Shown: piece after piece, positions 1 through 8,788 of the stretch | How the letters are laid out: each line of letters begins with the position of its first letter | How positions within the stretch are numbered: the stretch's first letter is position 1 | NCBI GenBank assembly: GCA_964643885.1 | Contig: CAZXUI010000002.1 | Location: forward strand, 62,001-126,000 | Reading direction: 5' to 3' | From: CAADGL01 sp964643885 | GTDB taxonomy: Bacteria > Planctomycetota > Phycisphaerae > UBA1845 > Fen-1342 | Length of the DNA stretch: 64,000 nt | Made by a program: the position numbers and the translations under genes | Notes under the pieces: generated by a model | The model's database searches: none | Told to the model about the DNA's origin: nothing | The model's input: the letters and a program-made list of their open reading frames with translations, nothing else

Positions 1-31
1 CGCGAAGGGACGAACCTCGCGCGCTGCGCCG

Positions 32-540
32 TCAGCTGTCCGCCCTGCCCAGGTGTTCGATCGCGTCCCGCCCCCCTCGGACACGCGGGCGCGTCATCAT
101 CAAGCTGGTTGCCGATAGGGTGGCCATCACGCGGGTGATGGCGAGCATCGCCAAGTGCGCCTTCCAACCCTCGAACGTAAGCCGAACCCCTGCACAGCCG
201 CAGGGTACGGCCGTGCCTGAGAGGAGGGCGATCGAGTGAATAATCGCAAAGCTCGCGGAAAGAAAAAACGAGACAAGGAACGTTCCGATCCGCAATGTGT
301 TCGTCGCCAACAGCACGGCCAGCGCCAGCTCAAGGGGTGGCAGTCCATACGCGAGGTACGGCAGCAGCGGCGTGGGCCCACGCCAATCGCCTCGACCATG
401 CGTCCGAACTCGCTGACCGAGACGAACTTCCCGCCGGCCGACCACGCGAAAATCGCCGCGAGCAACCAGCGTACGCTAGTGTCGAATCTGCGAACCTGCC
501 CGGTTGCTGCTACGCGCGTGCGAGCGAGCGCCGCTTCCAT
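32..540 (-). pseudogene. MauE/DoxX-like redox-associated membrane protein, frameshifted
   Basis: Two overlapping frames together spell one small polytopic membrane protein. The N-terminal half (ATG at 540) reads RWLLAAIFAWSAGGKF then EFGRMVEAIGVGP. The C-terminal half, in another frame ending at 32, continues TPLLPYLAYGLPPLELALAV, then hydrophobic helices and a CGC motif. This matches the general pattern of MauE/DoxX-type proteins: a first helix followed by a KF motif, a PxLEL helix and a cysteine-containing loop. The join lies near 370-385, in a GGGCCC run; one extra G or C would restore a single frame. The start overlaps the preceding gene by about 30 bases, so it looks like the last visible gene of the operon running from 2736. 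MauE is known to be needed for disulfide-rich methylamine dehydrogenase small subunit; a redox role here is inference. The shift may be a sequencing error rather than a true lesion. Confidence 0.6.
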
Positions 541-1613
541 AACCACGCTCCGAACAACAGCGCGGTGGCTGATCCAGCGACCCAGACGAGCCACGTAAAC
601 CACCTCTGCCGCCTTGCCAGTTCAGCTACACTCGCCTCGCGTAATTGGAATGCCTCGCCCGCTGCACGGCGGTCCTGGTCGTACTGTTCTCCTGTGAAGC
701 GCTCCTCTCGTATCACCTTACCAGTCGCATCTACTTCCCGGCGAATACCGCGCGTGACATCCACCAGTTTGACCGCCGCCGCGGGGATCGGAATCTCTAT
801 CTCTGCGCGGCCGAGTCTCGGGGCAACCTCGTAACGATCCGCCTTGAAATGATACACGGTCGACCATGGAAGATCGTCCGGCGTCCTGGTTAACACCAGG
901 ATTGCTTCGCAGATCCCCGTTGTTTCTCCAACCGCGGCGGTGCCGACTACCCGCATTTCCCAGACAGCCTTGTGACCTGGCAGGTTGGTTTCCACGACGA
1001 CACGGCTTGGTACGTGATTGTTCTGGGGATCCAGTTCGACACGTACATTTCGTGGCGGACCCTGCGTCTCGGCCCGACAAAGCTGGTCGACTGACCCTTC
1101 GAGCACGACACGCTCGGCCGTTTCCTCAACCACGCGCAGCGCCCCATTTTCGGCGAGCGAGAACAGGTCACACTTCACGTCGAAAGTTTGCAGGATTTCC
1201 AGCGGTGTGAGAAACGGAATAGGACCCGTGAAATTGAGAACATCAGTATTGATAATTACACTGCTGGAGCCGTCGGCTGCCAGGGCCTTCTTCGTCAGAA
1301 TACCATCCAACCAACTCTTGTTTTGCTCCGCTTCCGGAAATCCCGGCCCTACAGCCGATGTGCGGATGTGTGGTCGCAGTATCCATGCGCGGTAGCGCGT
1401 GTTAAACGACTCCGGGAACGGTCTCGTGTCCCAGTTATTCGGGTTGAACGGGTCACCGTGATAGCAGCGACACGTCAGCCAGTCGTACTCGACGTACACC
1501 TTTTCAAGCGCCGCGCGCCGTCTCAAAAAGTGCTGGACGGCATCTTCACCACTCGCAGGCGCGCACAGCACCAACAAAAAGAAGGGCGCAAGGGTCTTCA
1601 TGGCAGCCTTCAC
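510..1613 (-). CDS. exported membrane-anchored protein, unknown function
   Basis: Codes for 367 residues. The N-terminus is a signal peptide (MKAAMKTLAPFFLLVLCAPA, cut probably near SGE), and the C-terminus is a single membrane helix (WLVWVAGSATALLFGAWLW) followed by a basic tail, so most of the protein should face the periplasm. I recognise no catalytic motif. The body is mixed alpha/beta in character with several cysteines. It lies 46 bases after the Cys-rich peptide gene and overlaps the MauE-like gene, in the same direction as the pseudopilin gene, so the four probably form one transcript. It could be a large component of whatever redox or assembly function the MauE-like protein serves, but this is a guess from position only. 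Confidence 0.7.
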   Translation of the reverse strand: MKAAMKTLAPFFLLVLCAPASGEDAVQHFLRRRAALEKVYVEYDWLTCRCYHGDPFNPNNWDTRPFPESFNTRYRAWILRPHIRTSAVGPGFPEAEQNKSWLDGILTKKALAADGSSSVIINTDVLNFTGPIPFLTPLEILQTFDVKCDLFSLAENGALRVVEETAERVVLEGSVDQLCRAETQGPPRNVRVELDPQNNHVPSRVVVETNLPGHKAVWEMRVVGTAAVGETTGICEAILVLTRTPDDLPWSTVYHFKADRYEVAPRLGRAEIEIPIPAAAVKLVDVTRGIRREVDATGKVIREERFTGEQYDQDRRAAGEAFQLREASVAELARRQRWFTWLVWVAGSATALLFGAWLWKRRSLARA

Positions 1614-1659
1614 TCAGGGCGGGCCGTGAGGCAGAGAGTTGAGTAGCAAGCGACAGCCG

Positions 1660-2022
1660 CTATGGCGGCGGTGGCGCGTCGCATTTCGGGACCTTGCACT
1701 CGGCCGATACCCAGCTCGCATTGCTACAGTAATGGACGTACTGGTAACAATACCCTTGATACTTTGAGCCACAGTCGAAATCCCCGGTCGAAACGCAGAA
1801 TCCAACGGAGGACTTGCAGATGAGCTCGATTAGCTCGCTGTTGCAAAAGCTGCACACGAGTGGGGTGGGCTGGTTGTTGTAGCACGGTTGCGTAACCCCA
1901 GCGCACTCCTGGCCCGCGACGCACGCATACCTTTGCAGAACGCTGCCATAGGCCCGGTTCACCACAAGACTGCCCGTCGCGATACACGCGACAAAGATCA
2001 GCGATGCTAACCTGCCGGACAT
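1660..2022 (-). CDS. small exported cysteine-rich protein
   Basis: A 120-residue protein with a signal peptide (about residues 1-25, core LIFVACIATGSLVV). The predicted mature part of roughly 95 residues has twelve cysteines, including CSFC near residue 58, and ends in a short PPPP tail. Twelve cysteines in so short an exported chain suggests up to six disulfides; no family is recognised. Only one tryptophan is present in the mature part, so it is not an obvious methylamine dehydrogenase light chain, although the cysteine count is the same. It sits 18 bases after the pseudopilin gene and upstream of a MauE/DoxX-like redox protein gene, which fits a need for disulfide formation (inference). 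Confidence 0.65.
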   Translation of the reverse strand: MSGRLASLIFVACIATGSLVVNRAYGSVLQRYACVAGQECAGVTQPCYNNQPTPLVCSFCNSELIELICKSSVGFCVSTGDFDCGSKYQGYCYQYVHYCSNASWVSAECKVPKCDAPPPP

Positions 2023-2040
2023 GCAGACGCCTCCTGGCCC

Positions 2041-2736
2041 TCAGGGCCACCATCGTCGTCCCGACCAATACAGAAGGCCGGCCTCGGCGGGAAAGCCGAC
2101 ACCGGCGTGACCGTCTGCGAAGAGTGCCCCGTATTCCCCGCCGTGCGGACCGTGAATGTCGAGAAGCATGTTCATGACGACGTCGGGGCCATCGCGATTC
2201 CAGCCGCAGATGTTCTCGTCGGAGATGTCGCCGATGTTCGGCTCGACGGCGTGCGCCAGCGGCCACGGCGGCTCAATCATGTTGGCCTGCACATCGTAGG
2301 CCAGCACCAGCTTGGACGGCTCCTTCCACCAGCGCGGTCCGACCAGGTAGACCATCCCATCCGGCTTGGCATACCTCGTGTCCAGTCCCAGCGCGCGGGC
2401 GTTCCCGACGAACGGCGTTCGCTGCGCCGGACAACTCCAGATGGTGCCGGCCCCACCCGGCACGCCCGCCCACGTACCGGTCTGAATGTCCCAGCCGATC
2501 AGGGGCTCGCGGTCCCAGTAGTAGTCGAAATCGCGCACGCACGGGGCGACCGTATCCTTGTGCTCGCCCAGAAACGAGTAAATCAGGACGCCGACCTGGT
2601 GCAGGTTGCCCGCACACTTGGCTCCGACGCTGCGCTGGTGAGCCGATAGAAGCGAGGGCACGATCGAGGCGATCAGCAGCCCGATCACGGCCACAACGAC
2701 CAGCATCTCGATCAGCGTAGATGCGCGCCGCCGCAT
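2041..2736 (-). CDS. type II-secretion-like pseudopilin (prepilin-type N-terminal domain)
   Basis: 231 residues from the chosen ATG at 2736; an upstream start at 2790 would only add residues before the leader. The N-terminus MRRRASTLIEMLVVVAVIGL is a class III prepilin leader: basic leader, cleavage expected before S/T, glutamate at +5 of the mature chain and one long hydrophobic helix. The C-terminal part carries the pattern common in planctomycete pseudopilin-like proteins, with HGGEYGALFADGHAGV near the end resembling the terminal H-x-G-x-x-N/ALFADGHV motif. It begins a four-gene operon with the Cys-rich peptide. Paralogues are usually numerous in planctomycetes and their individual roles are mostly unknown. 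Confidence 0.8.
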   Translation of the reverse strand: MRRRASTLIEMLVVVAVIGLLIASIVPSLLSAHQRSVGAKCAGNLHQVGVLIYSFLGEHKDTVAPCVRDFDYYWDREPLIGWDIQTGTWAGVPGGAGTIWSCPAQRTPFVGNARALGLDTRYAKPDGMVYLVGPRWWKEPSKLVLAYDVQANMIEPPWPLAHAVEPNIGDISDENICGWNRDGPDVVMNMLLDIHGPHGGEYGALFADGHAGVGFPAEAGLLYWSGRRWWP

Positions 2737-3028
2737 AATGCGACCCCACTGGCGCTCCCGAACATGAAGCGGTGCTGAAGTGTACCCCACCCCCCGGAGG
2801 ATTCGTCAAGTGACTTTTTAGGACCATGCCGGAATTTCTGCCGCCGGGGCGCAGACTCGCCGAAAACGGGCCGTCGAACGCCGGTTTTACGCTGGAATCG
2901 AGGAAACCAGGATTTGAGGACTCCGGGTTCCGCTATTGAGGGACCGACGTTACAGGATGCGCCAGTGCGCGCCTGCCCCAGCGCGTGCATTCCGCGCCCG
3001 GCGGCGCTATAAACTCCGCCAGGACGCC

Positions 3029-3436
3029 ATGCAACAAACTCCTGCTCAGCCGGTGATCGATCTCGAGAAGCCCGTCCCGATTGGGGCCGCGGGCCCGCCA
3101 ACCCTCGGCGCCAGCCTGGCCCTCCCCCTGCTCGGCATCCTGCGGCCGCGGCTGGCCGCGATTTACGAGCCCTGGTACGGCAGCGGCTGCCTCGACGCCA
3201 AGCCGGGGCGCGTGTATTTCGCGCGGCCGGACAGCGGCGTGGATATTCTCAACGTCCGCCGTCGCGGCGACCTGAACGGCGACGAGCGGATCGATATTCG
3301 CGACCTGGCCGGCCTGCTGGCCGCCTACGGACCGTGCGGCGGGGATGCGGCGTTCGACCGCTACGCCGACGTGAACGAAGACGGCTGCGTGACGCTCAGC
3401 GACCTGGTGGACCTGCTGGCCGTGTACGGGACGTAA
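3029..3436 (+). CDS. dockerin-type Ca-binding repeat protein
   Basis: 135 residues from the ATG at 3029; an upstream ATG at 2936 in frame is possible but gives a low-complexity arginine-rich leader. The C-terminal 60 residues hold two dockerin I-type EF-hand-like repeats: GDLNGDERIDIRDLAGLLAA and ADVNEDGCVTLSDLVDLLAV, each with the DxNxDGxxxxxD calcium loop. The N-terminal part has a YEPWYGSGCLD segment of unknown role and no clear signal peptide, so the gene may be a 5'-truncated remnant of a larger dockerin protein. It ends with TAA at 3434. Confidence 0.55.
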   Translation: MQQTPAQPVIDLEKPVPIGAAGPPTLGASLALPLLGILRPRLAAIYEPWYGSGCLDAKPGRVYFARPDSGVDILNVRRRGDLNGDERIDIRDLAGLLAAYGPCGGDAAFDRYADVNEDGCVTLSDLVDLLAVYGT

Positions 3437-3510
3437 CGGGGGGCACTCGTCCAGCGCCGGTCTGCCGGGCGGGTTTCACCCGGCCGCAGTGGCGGATGCC
3501 CTGCCGCCTG

Positions 3511-3597
3511 CCACCTGTCAAATGCCACCTGTCACCCGACCTCTGTCACCTGTCACTTGCCACCTGTCACCCTGGTGCGAGATGCGAATCTCGCACC
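3511..3597. repeat. CACCTGTCA repeats plus GGTGCGAGAT hairpin in intergenic gap
   Basis: The 300-base gap between 3437 and 3737 holds no gene. At 3511-3571 it has degenerate copies of CACCTGTCA. The same unit recurs in inverted orientation at 20701-20751. Right after it, 3574-3597 is a perfect hairpin: ten-base arms GGTGCGAGAT and ATCTCGCACC around a GCGA loop, followed by a second partial arm at about 3602-3614. The same hairpin type recurs at 46719, 48638 and 48713. Confidence 0.8.
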
Positions 3598-3737
3598 AGC
3601 GATGTCTCGCACCAGCGAGGCCGGTCCCCCATTTCTCAGAGCAGAATGACGGATTCTCGCGCCAGGCGGCGCACGTACCCCTGACGGACCGTTTCTGTTC
3701 GGGCTTTCGTGCAGCAATTTCAGCGAGGATTCAGACT

Positions 3738-5588
3738 ATGACGCGACACTGCTTCCTGCCGGCGGCCACGGCCCTCTTCGTGGCGGCTGCCGCGCTACAA
3801 GTCTCTGCCCAGACGGAGATTACGTACCAGGGCAGCCTGATGGAGGCCGGCCAGCCGGCCAACGGCTTCTACGACATGTCGTTCTCTCTCTGGGATTCAC
3901 CCTCCGGAGGCAGTCAGATCGGCATCGGCGTCGGGCTGGGTGTTGAGGTGGCGGACGGCGTGTTCACCGTTCAGCTCAATGAGGCGGATGAGTACGGGTC
4001 CAACGCGTTCGACGGCTCTCCGCGCTGGCTCCAGATCAACGTCAACGGAACGCCGCTGAGCCCGCGGCAACCGCTCACGGCGGCGCCGTATGCGCTCTAT
4101 GCGTTCAGCGGCCCAGGCAGCGGTGGCGGATTCTGGAACGCGAATGGCGCGCACATCTACAATACGAACAGCGGCAACGTCGGCGTGGGCCAGACGCTCG
4201 GCCTGCCGGCGTATGCAACCCTTCACGTCGCCACTGAACGCATGCCGGCCGGAACGGGCGCGCTATACAGCGACGATCTGATTGTCGAGGCGACCGACGC
4301 GGTGATCGGGCTCTACAGCGACGGCAGCGGCTCGCGCGGATCGGCCATCAGCCTGGGTGAGGTGGACGCCAACGGTCTGCTGATCGACAAGTGGGGCATC
4401 GGGCGCAACACGTCGGCCGCAGGCAGCGCGCTCTACATCAAGCACGGCACGGATGCGAACTACTCGGCCAACCCGACGCGTTTCGTGCTCCAGACGGATG
4501 GCAAGGTCGGCATCGGCACATCTTCGCCGGGGTCGTTCCTGGATGTCGTCTCGTCGACGGCTTCATCCGGCGACAACACGGCTCGCTTCCGGGCGCCGGA
4601 AATCGGCTCCCGCGTGAGCCACGTGCACTACGGCGCCAGCGGCGACTGGTACATCCGATCCGCCGATTCGAACGGACGTGTCTTCCTTCAGGACAACGGC
4701 GGCAACGTCGGCATCGGCACCACGAACACCGACTACGCCCGTCTCACCGTCAACGGCGGAACCGGGACGACGGGAATCTCCGGCATCGGCACCTATGGCG
4801 TTTCGGGCACAGCCACAACGGAGACCGGCTACGGCGGAAGCTTCGCCGGATCCGGCTTTCTCGGCGCGGGCAATGCGTTGCTCGTCTGGGGCGATTCTGA
4901 TTTCGGCGGCGTGATCAATGCCGGGAGCGACATCATCGCCAACGACAACGTCGGGGTCGGGATTAGCTCTCCTTCGTCGCGACTGCACGTACTCAATGCG
5001 ACCAGTACCGCCCTCGCGAATTTCTCGCAGCTCGGCACCGGCGGCGGCGTGCTGATCAACATGACCAGCGGCTCGAACAACAACTCCGCCCTGACGATCC
5101 TCCAGAACAACGACAGCGTGCCCGCGCTGTGGGTCGCCGGCGTAACGCGAACCGAAATCCTCGAAATCACCGGCGCCGATGTGGCCGAGAAATTCCCCAC
5201 CAGCGAGACGGCCGAGATCGAGCCGGGCACGGTGATGGAAATCGACCCGGACCACCCCGGCAAGCTGCGAATCGCCCGCGGGGCCTACAACCGCCGCGTG
5301 GCCGGCGTCGTCAGCGGGGCCGGCGATATTCCGCTGGGCGCAATCCTCGGCAACCTGCCCGGCAGCGAAGATGCACCGCCGATCGCGCTCTCCGGCCGGG
5401 TCTGGGTCCGGTGCGACGCGAGCCGGCGGCCGATCGAGCCGGGCGACCTGTTGACGACGGCCGGTGAGCCGGGCCATGCGATGAAGGTCGTCGACCACGA
5501 CGCGGCCCAGGGCGCGATCATCGGCAAGGCCATGACGTCGCTGGACTCCGGCCGGGGACTGGTGCTCGTGCTGGTTTCGCTTCAGTAG
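3738..5588 (+). CDS. large exported repeat protein with tail-fibre-like repeats
   Basis: 616 residues from the ATG at 3738, the only in-frame start directly followed by a signal peptide (FLPAATALFVAAAALQVSA then QTEITYQG). Residues 25-120 form an extended-repertoire domain with ITYQGSLMEAGQPANGFYDM and PLTAAPYALYA, which I have seen described mainly in planctomycete and Bacteroidetes exported proteins. The middle has repeated GIGTxxPxxxLxV units (VGIGTSSPGSFLDV, VGIGTTNTDYARLTV, VGISSPSSRLHV) like those before peptidase-S74-type chaperone ends of tail fibres. The last 130 residues (VAEKFPTSE to SLQ) are a compact domain rather than a canonical S74 chaperone. It ends in TAG; the protease gene follows after 18 bases with its own GGAGGA site, so the two are probably co-transcribed. 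Function unknown, probably a cell-surface fibre. Confidence 0.75.
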   Translation: MTRHCFLPAATALFVAAAALQVSAQTEITYQGSLMEAGQPANGFYDMSFSLWDSPSGGSQIGIGVGLGVEVADGVFTVQLNEADEYGSNAFDGSPRWLQINVNGTPLSPRQPLTAAPYALYAFSGPGSGGGFWNANGAHIYNTNSGNVGVGQTLGLPAYATLHVATERMPAGTGALYSDDLIVEATDAVIGLYSDGSGSRGSAISLGEVDANGLLIDKWGIGRNTSAAGSALYIKHGTDANYSANPTRFVLQTDGKVGIGTSSPGSFLDVVSSTASSGDNTARFRAPEIGSRVSHVHYGASGDWYIRSADSNGRVFLQDNGGNVGIGTTNTDYARLTVNGGTGTTGISGIGTYGVSGTATTETGYGGSFAGSGFLGAGNALLVWGDSDFGGVINAGSDIIANDNVGVGISSPSSRLHVLNATSTALANFSQLGTGGGVLINMTSGSNNNSALTILQNNDSVPALWVAGVTRTEILEITGADVAEKFPTSETAEIEPGTVMEIDPDHPGKLRIARGAYNRRVAGVVSGAGDIPLGAILGNLPGSEDAPPIALSGRVWVRCDASRRPIEPGDLLTTAGEPGHAMKVVDHDAAQGAIIGKAMTSLDSGRGLVLVLVSLQ

Positions 5589-5606
5589 CGGCCTGAGCGT
5601 GGAGGA

Positions 5607-7163
5607 ATGACGATGAAAGTCAGACACAGAACGATGATCCCAGCGCTCGCGCTTCTGCTGGCGGCCGGCATCCTGGCGCGATCGGGCCCGGCTCAGGTGC
5701 CGGTCCGGATTCTGCCTGACGTGCAGCCGCAGACGCCCGGCGTTGCCATCGACGGAGCCTTCTTCGAGGCGCCCGCCCGTGCCCGCACCGTCGGCCAGCG
5801 GCTCGCACCGCAGATCAGTGCGGATGTCGTCGCCCTGCCGGAAACGCGCGAGCCGGCGGCGATTCACGGACCGGACGTGGCCGGCTATATCGAGCCGCTG
5901 CCGGCCGGCCTGGTTCCCGAGCCGATCTGGACACAGACCGGCGACGGTGGCCACGTGTGGGCGGTCGAGCTCACCTCGGCCGGCGCGCACGCGCTTCGCA
6001 TTCGGCTCGCCGGGCGGTTCGGCTTCGACGGCTTGCAGCTCCGCGTCTACGACCCGCTCAGCGGCGCGGCCTTCGGCCCCTACCAGGCACTCGACACGGA
6101 CGAGAATGATCACTGGTGGACAACGATCATCTTCGGCGACTCGATCGGGCTGGAGTTCTATGTCCCGCCGGGCGGGGCGTTTCCACCGGCGATGCCCGCC
6201 TTCGACGGCGTCGGGTACTACAACATGCCGCCCCCGCCGCCGAACGATCCGCAAACGCGCGGCTGCGACATGGAGGACGCGGCGTGCTACGCGAGCTGGC
6301 AGACGACGGCCAGCGCGGTCTGCATGCTGGCGACGATCAACGCCCAGCAGAACGTCGTCGGCTTCTGTAGCGGCGCGCTGCTGAACCGCAGTCCGTCGGA
6401 TGCCTGTCCGCTGGTGATGACCGCCAATCACTGCGGCATCGGCTCGCGCTTCACCGTCTTCGTCTGGAACTTCCAGAACGCGAGCTGCGTGGGCGACCCG
6501 ACTTCCATGAGCCCCAATTCATTCCCACGCAATGAGGGGGCCTGGATTCTGCGGGTCAACTCGGACAGCGACTGGAACCTGCTCGGCATCGCCGACCAGC
6601 CCGTCGTCGTCAGCACCTCGTTTCTCGGCTGGGCGTCCGGGTTCTGGGACTCGTTCGCCGACGGAAACGGGATTCACCACCCGGCCGGCATGACGCGCAG
6701 CATCTCCTTCGGCTACAACGAGGGAGCGCTCTACGGAGAGTTCTGCGACCAGAACGGCGACAACTGCATCTGGGCGCACGTCTGGGGCGTGCGCTGGACC
6801 ACCGGCTCGACCCGGCCGGGATCGTCGGGCTCGCCCGTGCTCGACTCCAGCCGGCGCGTGCGCGGAACGCTGACGGGTTCGATCAACTGTGACGTCTCGT
6901 ACTATGGCCGCTTCGCCCACGCGTATGACGACCTGCAACCGTTCCTGAACAACATCGCCAGCCCCGTCTACGTGGATGCGGGTTACAGCGGCTTCGAGGC
7001 GGGAACCAGCGACGAGCCGTTCAATGACATCGTCGCGGCGTCCTATTGCGTGATCGCCGGCGACGATGTGCGCCTGCGGCCGGGGACGTACAACCAGCAG
7101 TGCCGCATCTTCCGGCCGATGCGGCTGCTCTCGACCGGTGGAACCGCCCGCATCGGCGGATGA
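5607..7163 (+). CDS. exported lysyl-endopeptidase-like serine protease (S1 family)
   Basis: 518 residues: signal peptide (ALALLLAAGILARSGPAQ), a propeptide/pre-domain to about residue 210, then a chymotrypsin-fold domain. The triad is visible: His275 in MTANHCG, Asp322 in SDWNLLGI (Asp320 is the alternative) and Ser407 in PGSSGSP. The wording around His (VMTANHCGIG then VWNFQNASC) resembles the Achromobacter lysyl endopeptidase group, where the corresponding parts are TAHHCG and YWNYQNSTC. Several cysteines flank the core as in that group. The C-terminal 80 residues (YVDAGYSGFEAG to RIGG) are an extra domain of unknown role. Predicted to be secreted and to cleave proteins, preference for Lys only suggested by similarity. 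A GGAGGA site precedes ATG at 5607. Confidence 0.8.
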   Translation: MTMKVRHRTMIPALALLLAAGILARSGPAQVPVRILPDVQPQTPGVAIDGAFFEAPARARTVGQRLAPQISADVVALPETREPAAIHGPDVAGYIEPLPAGLVPEPIWTQTGDGGHVWAVELTSAGAHALRIRLAGRFGFDGLQLRVYDPLSGAAFGPYQALDTDENDHWWTTIIFGDSIGLEFYVPPGGAFPPAMPAFDGVGYYNMPPPPPNDPQTRGCDMEDAACYASWQTTASAVCMLATINAQQNVVGFCSGALLNRSPSDACPLVMTANHCGIGSRFTVFVWNFQNASCVGDPTSMSPNSFPRNEGAWILRVNSDSDWNLLGIADQPVVVSTSFLGWASGFWDSFADGNGIHHPAGMTRSISFGYNEGALYGEFCDQNGDNCIWAHVWGVRWTTGSTRPGSSGSPVLDSSRRVRGTLTGSINCDVSYYGRFAHAYDDLQPFLNNIASPVYVDAGYSGFEAGTSDEPFNDIVAASYCVIAGDDVRLRPGTYNQQCRIFRPMRLLSTGGTARIGG

Positions 7164-7186
7164 GCAGCCGGAGCCCAGAACTCGAG

Positions 7187-8788
7187 CTACTCCTCCGGCC
7201 GCGGCTGCGTGGCCGGAGGAGTTTCGTCTGGCTGCGATCCGGCCGGTGCGCTCGGCTGCGACTCGGCCGGCGCGGTCGTTGTCGTCGTCGCCCGGCGGAC
7301 GATGCCGAGCACGAGCGTCTCCGGGGCCGGATACTTCTTGCGGACGGGCTCGGCCGCCAGCTCCTCGAAGCTCAACCCGTGCTCGGCCGTCTGCTCCAGA
7401 TTCGCCCGCAAGGTGAGCACCCACATCGGCTCCTCGGGCAGATTCACCAGCGCGCCCTCGACTTGCTCCTTCGAGTTCAGATAACGCAGCGGCTCGTACG
7501 TCAGATAGGGGTAGATGGATGATTGCCCCAGCCCGACGACGTATAGACTGGTGCCTTCCGGCACGCGGGCGCAGGCCTCGCGCACGAAATCGATCGTCGG
7601 GGCGCGGTGGTCGCGCATCGGCATCACGACCGCGCTGACGATCCCGTACGCGGCGATCATGCCGATCACCGTCCCGGTTACGACGTGCCGCGCCCGCGTG
7701 CCCTTCTCCGCGATCCAGATCGCCAGCAGCTTGCCTGTCAGCAGCATCAGCGGCGGCAGAATCGGCAGCGCGTACTGCTTGTTCTTGTGCGCCGCGAGCG
7801 TCAGAAACAGCAGCCCGACCAGGAACCACACCCACAGAAAGCGCTCGGCCGCGGCCTCCGGCCGGCGGGCGTCGACCAGCAGCCGCTTGCCGCCGACGAT
7901 CAGCACGGGCGTCCACGGCAGAATCAACCAGGGGATGTTGATGAAGTAGTAGAGCAGCGACTTGGGGCCGAGATGAAACCCGCCCCCGCCGAAGCGGACC
8001 ACGTTGTTATAGAACCACTGCCGGAGCGCCTCCTGGCCGGCGACCACAAGTGCCGCGATGTGCCACGGAACCGTCACGGCGAAGAAGGCGATGATCGCCG
8101 GCGTGAAGAGCACCGCCCGCAGCGGCGCCAGCGTGCGCTGAAGCCCGCACAGACCGAGCACGGTCAGCCCCGGCAGCACCGCCCCGATCGGCCCCTTGGT
8201 CATCACCGCCAGCCCCGCGAGCACGTGAAACGCGATCGCATGCGGCAGCGGCAGGTCCGTCCGCCCGCCGCGCCAGTGCCACAGCAGCACCGCGTGGCAG
8301 GCGGTCACCAGCAGCGCGAGATGAATGTCGATCTCACCCAGCCGCCCGTACGTATACGAAATGACCATCGTCGCCTGCGCCAGTCCCGCCAGCAGGCCGG
8401 CCGTCGCCCCCCACAACCGCCAGCCGAGCAGCGCCACCAGCAGCGACAGCAGTACCCCGCTGAGCGCAGCGGGCAGCCGCGCCGCGAACTCCGAAAAGCC
8501 CAGCCACGCGAACGAAGCCGCCGTCAGCCAGTTCACCAGCGGCGGCTTATCCAGCCAAGGCACGCTCGTGTACATCGGGACGATCCAGCCGTCGCCTTCG
8601 AGAATCTGAAGCGCCGGCTGCGTGACCATCACCTCATGACTCGTCAGCGTTCGGCTGTAGCCCAGAAACGGCAGGTAGATCGCGGCCGCACAGACCGCCA
8701 CAAGCACCAGCGACGCGATCAGCGAGCCGCGCTCGTGCGGAGTCTCGCTCGAAAGCGGCTTTTCAACGTCCGGGCGGGGTGATGCCAT
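7187..8788 (-). CDS. ArnT/PMT-family membrane glycosyltransferase
   Basis: 533 residues from the ATG at 8788, the codon before MASPRPDVEKPL; the longer frame upstream is low-complexity. About eleven hydrophobic helices. The first periplasmic loop has the SHEVMVTQPALQILEG and WLDKPPLVNWL signatures, like the DE-containing loop and the YxKPPL segment of ArnT and protein mannosyltransferases; the usual Asp of the DE pair is His here (SHEV). Such enzymes move a sugar from a polyprenyl-phosphate donor to lipid A or protein at the outer face of the inner membrane. The C-terminal end is a soluble domain then a Ser/Pro/Thr-rich tail (TTTTAPAESQPSAPAG). It converges with the protease gene (24-base gap) and is divergent from hypF. 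Confidence 0.8.
   Translation of the reverse strand: MASPRPDVEKPLSSETPHERGSLIASLVLVAVCAAAIYLPFLGYSRTLTSHEVMVTQPALQILEGDGWIVPMYTSVPWLDKPPLVNWLTAASFAWLGFSEFAARLPAALSGVLLSLLVALLGWRLWGATAGLLAGLAQATMVISYTYGRLGEIDIHLALLVTACHAVLLWHWRGGRTDLPLPHAIAFHVLAGLAVMTKGPIGAVLPGLTVLGLCGLQRTLAPLRAVLFTPAIIAFFAVTVPWHIAALVVAGQEALRQWFYNNVVRFGGGGFHLGPKSLLYYFINIPWLILPWTPVLIVGGKRLLVDARRPEAAAERFLWVWFLVGLLFLTLAAHKNKQYALPILPPLMLLTGKLLAIWIAEKGTRARHVVTGTVIGMIAAYGIVSAVVMPMRDHRAPTIDFVREACARVPEGTSLYVVGLGQSSIYPYLTYEPLRYLNSKEQVEGALVNLPEEPMWVLTLRANLEQTAEHGLSFEELAAEPVRKKYPAPETLVLGIVRRATTTTTAPAESQPSAPAGSQPDETPPATQPRPEE

Noticed and set aside
1660..2022. Methylamine dehydrogenase light chain
   Set aside because: The cysteine number fits but the mature part has a single tryptophan (two are needed for the TTQ cofactor) and shows no sequence match.
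2936..3028. Upstream start for the dockerin protein
   Set aside because: The extra residues are arginine-rich and low-complexity, with no ribosome-binding site.
4563..6431. A 622-codon open frame opposite the fibre-like and protease genes
   Set aside because: Composition is Arg/Ala/Gly-biased and unlike any family.
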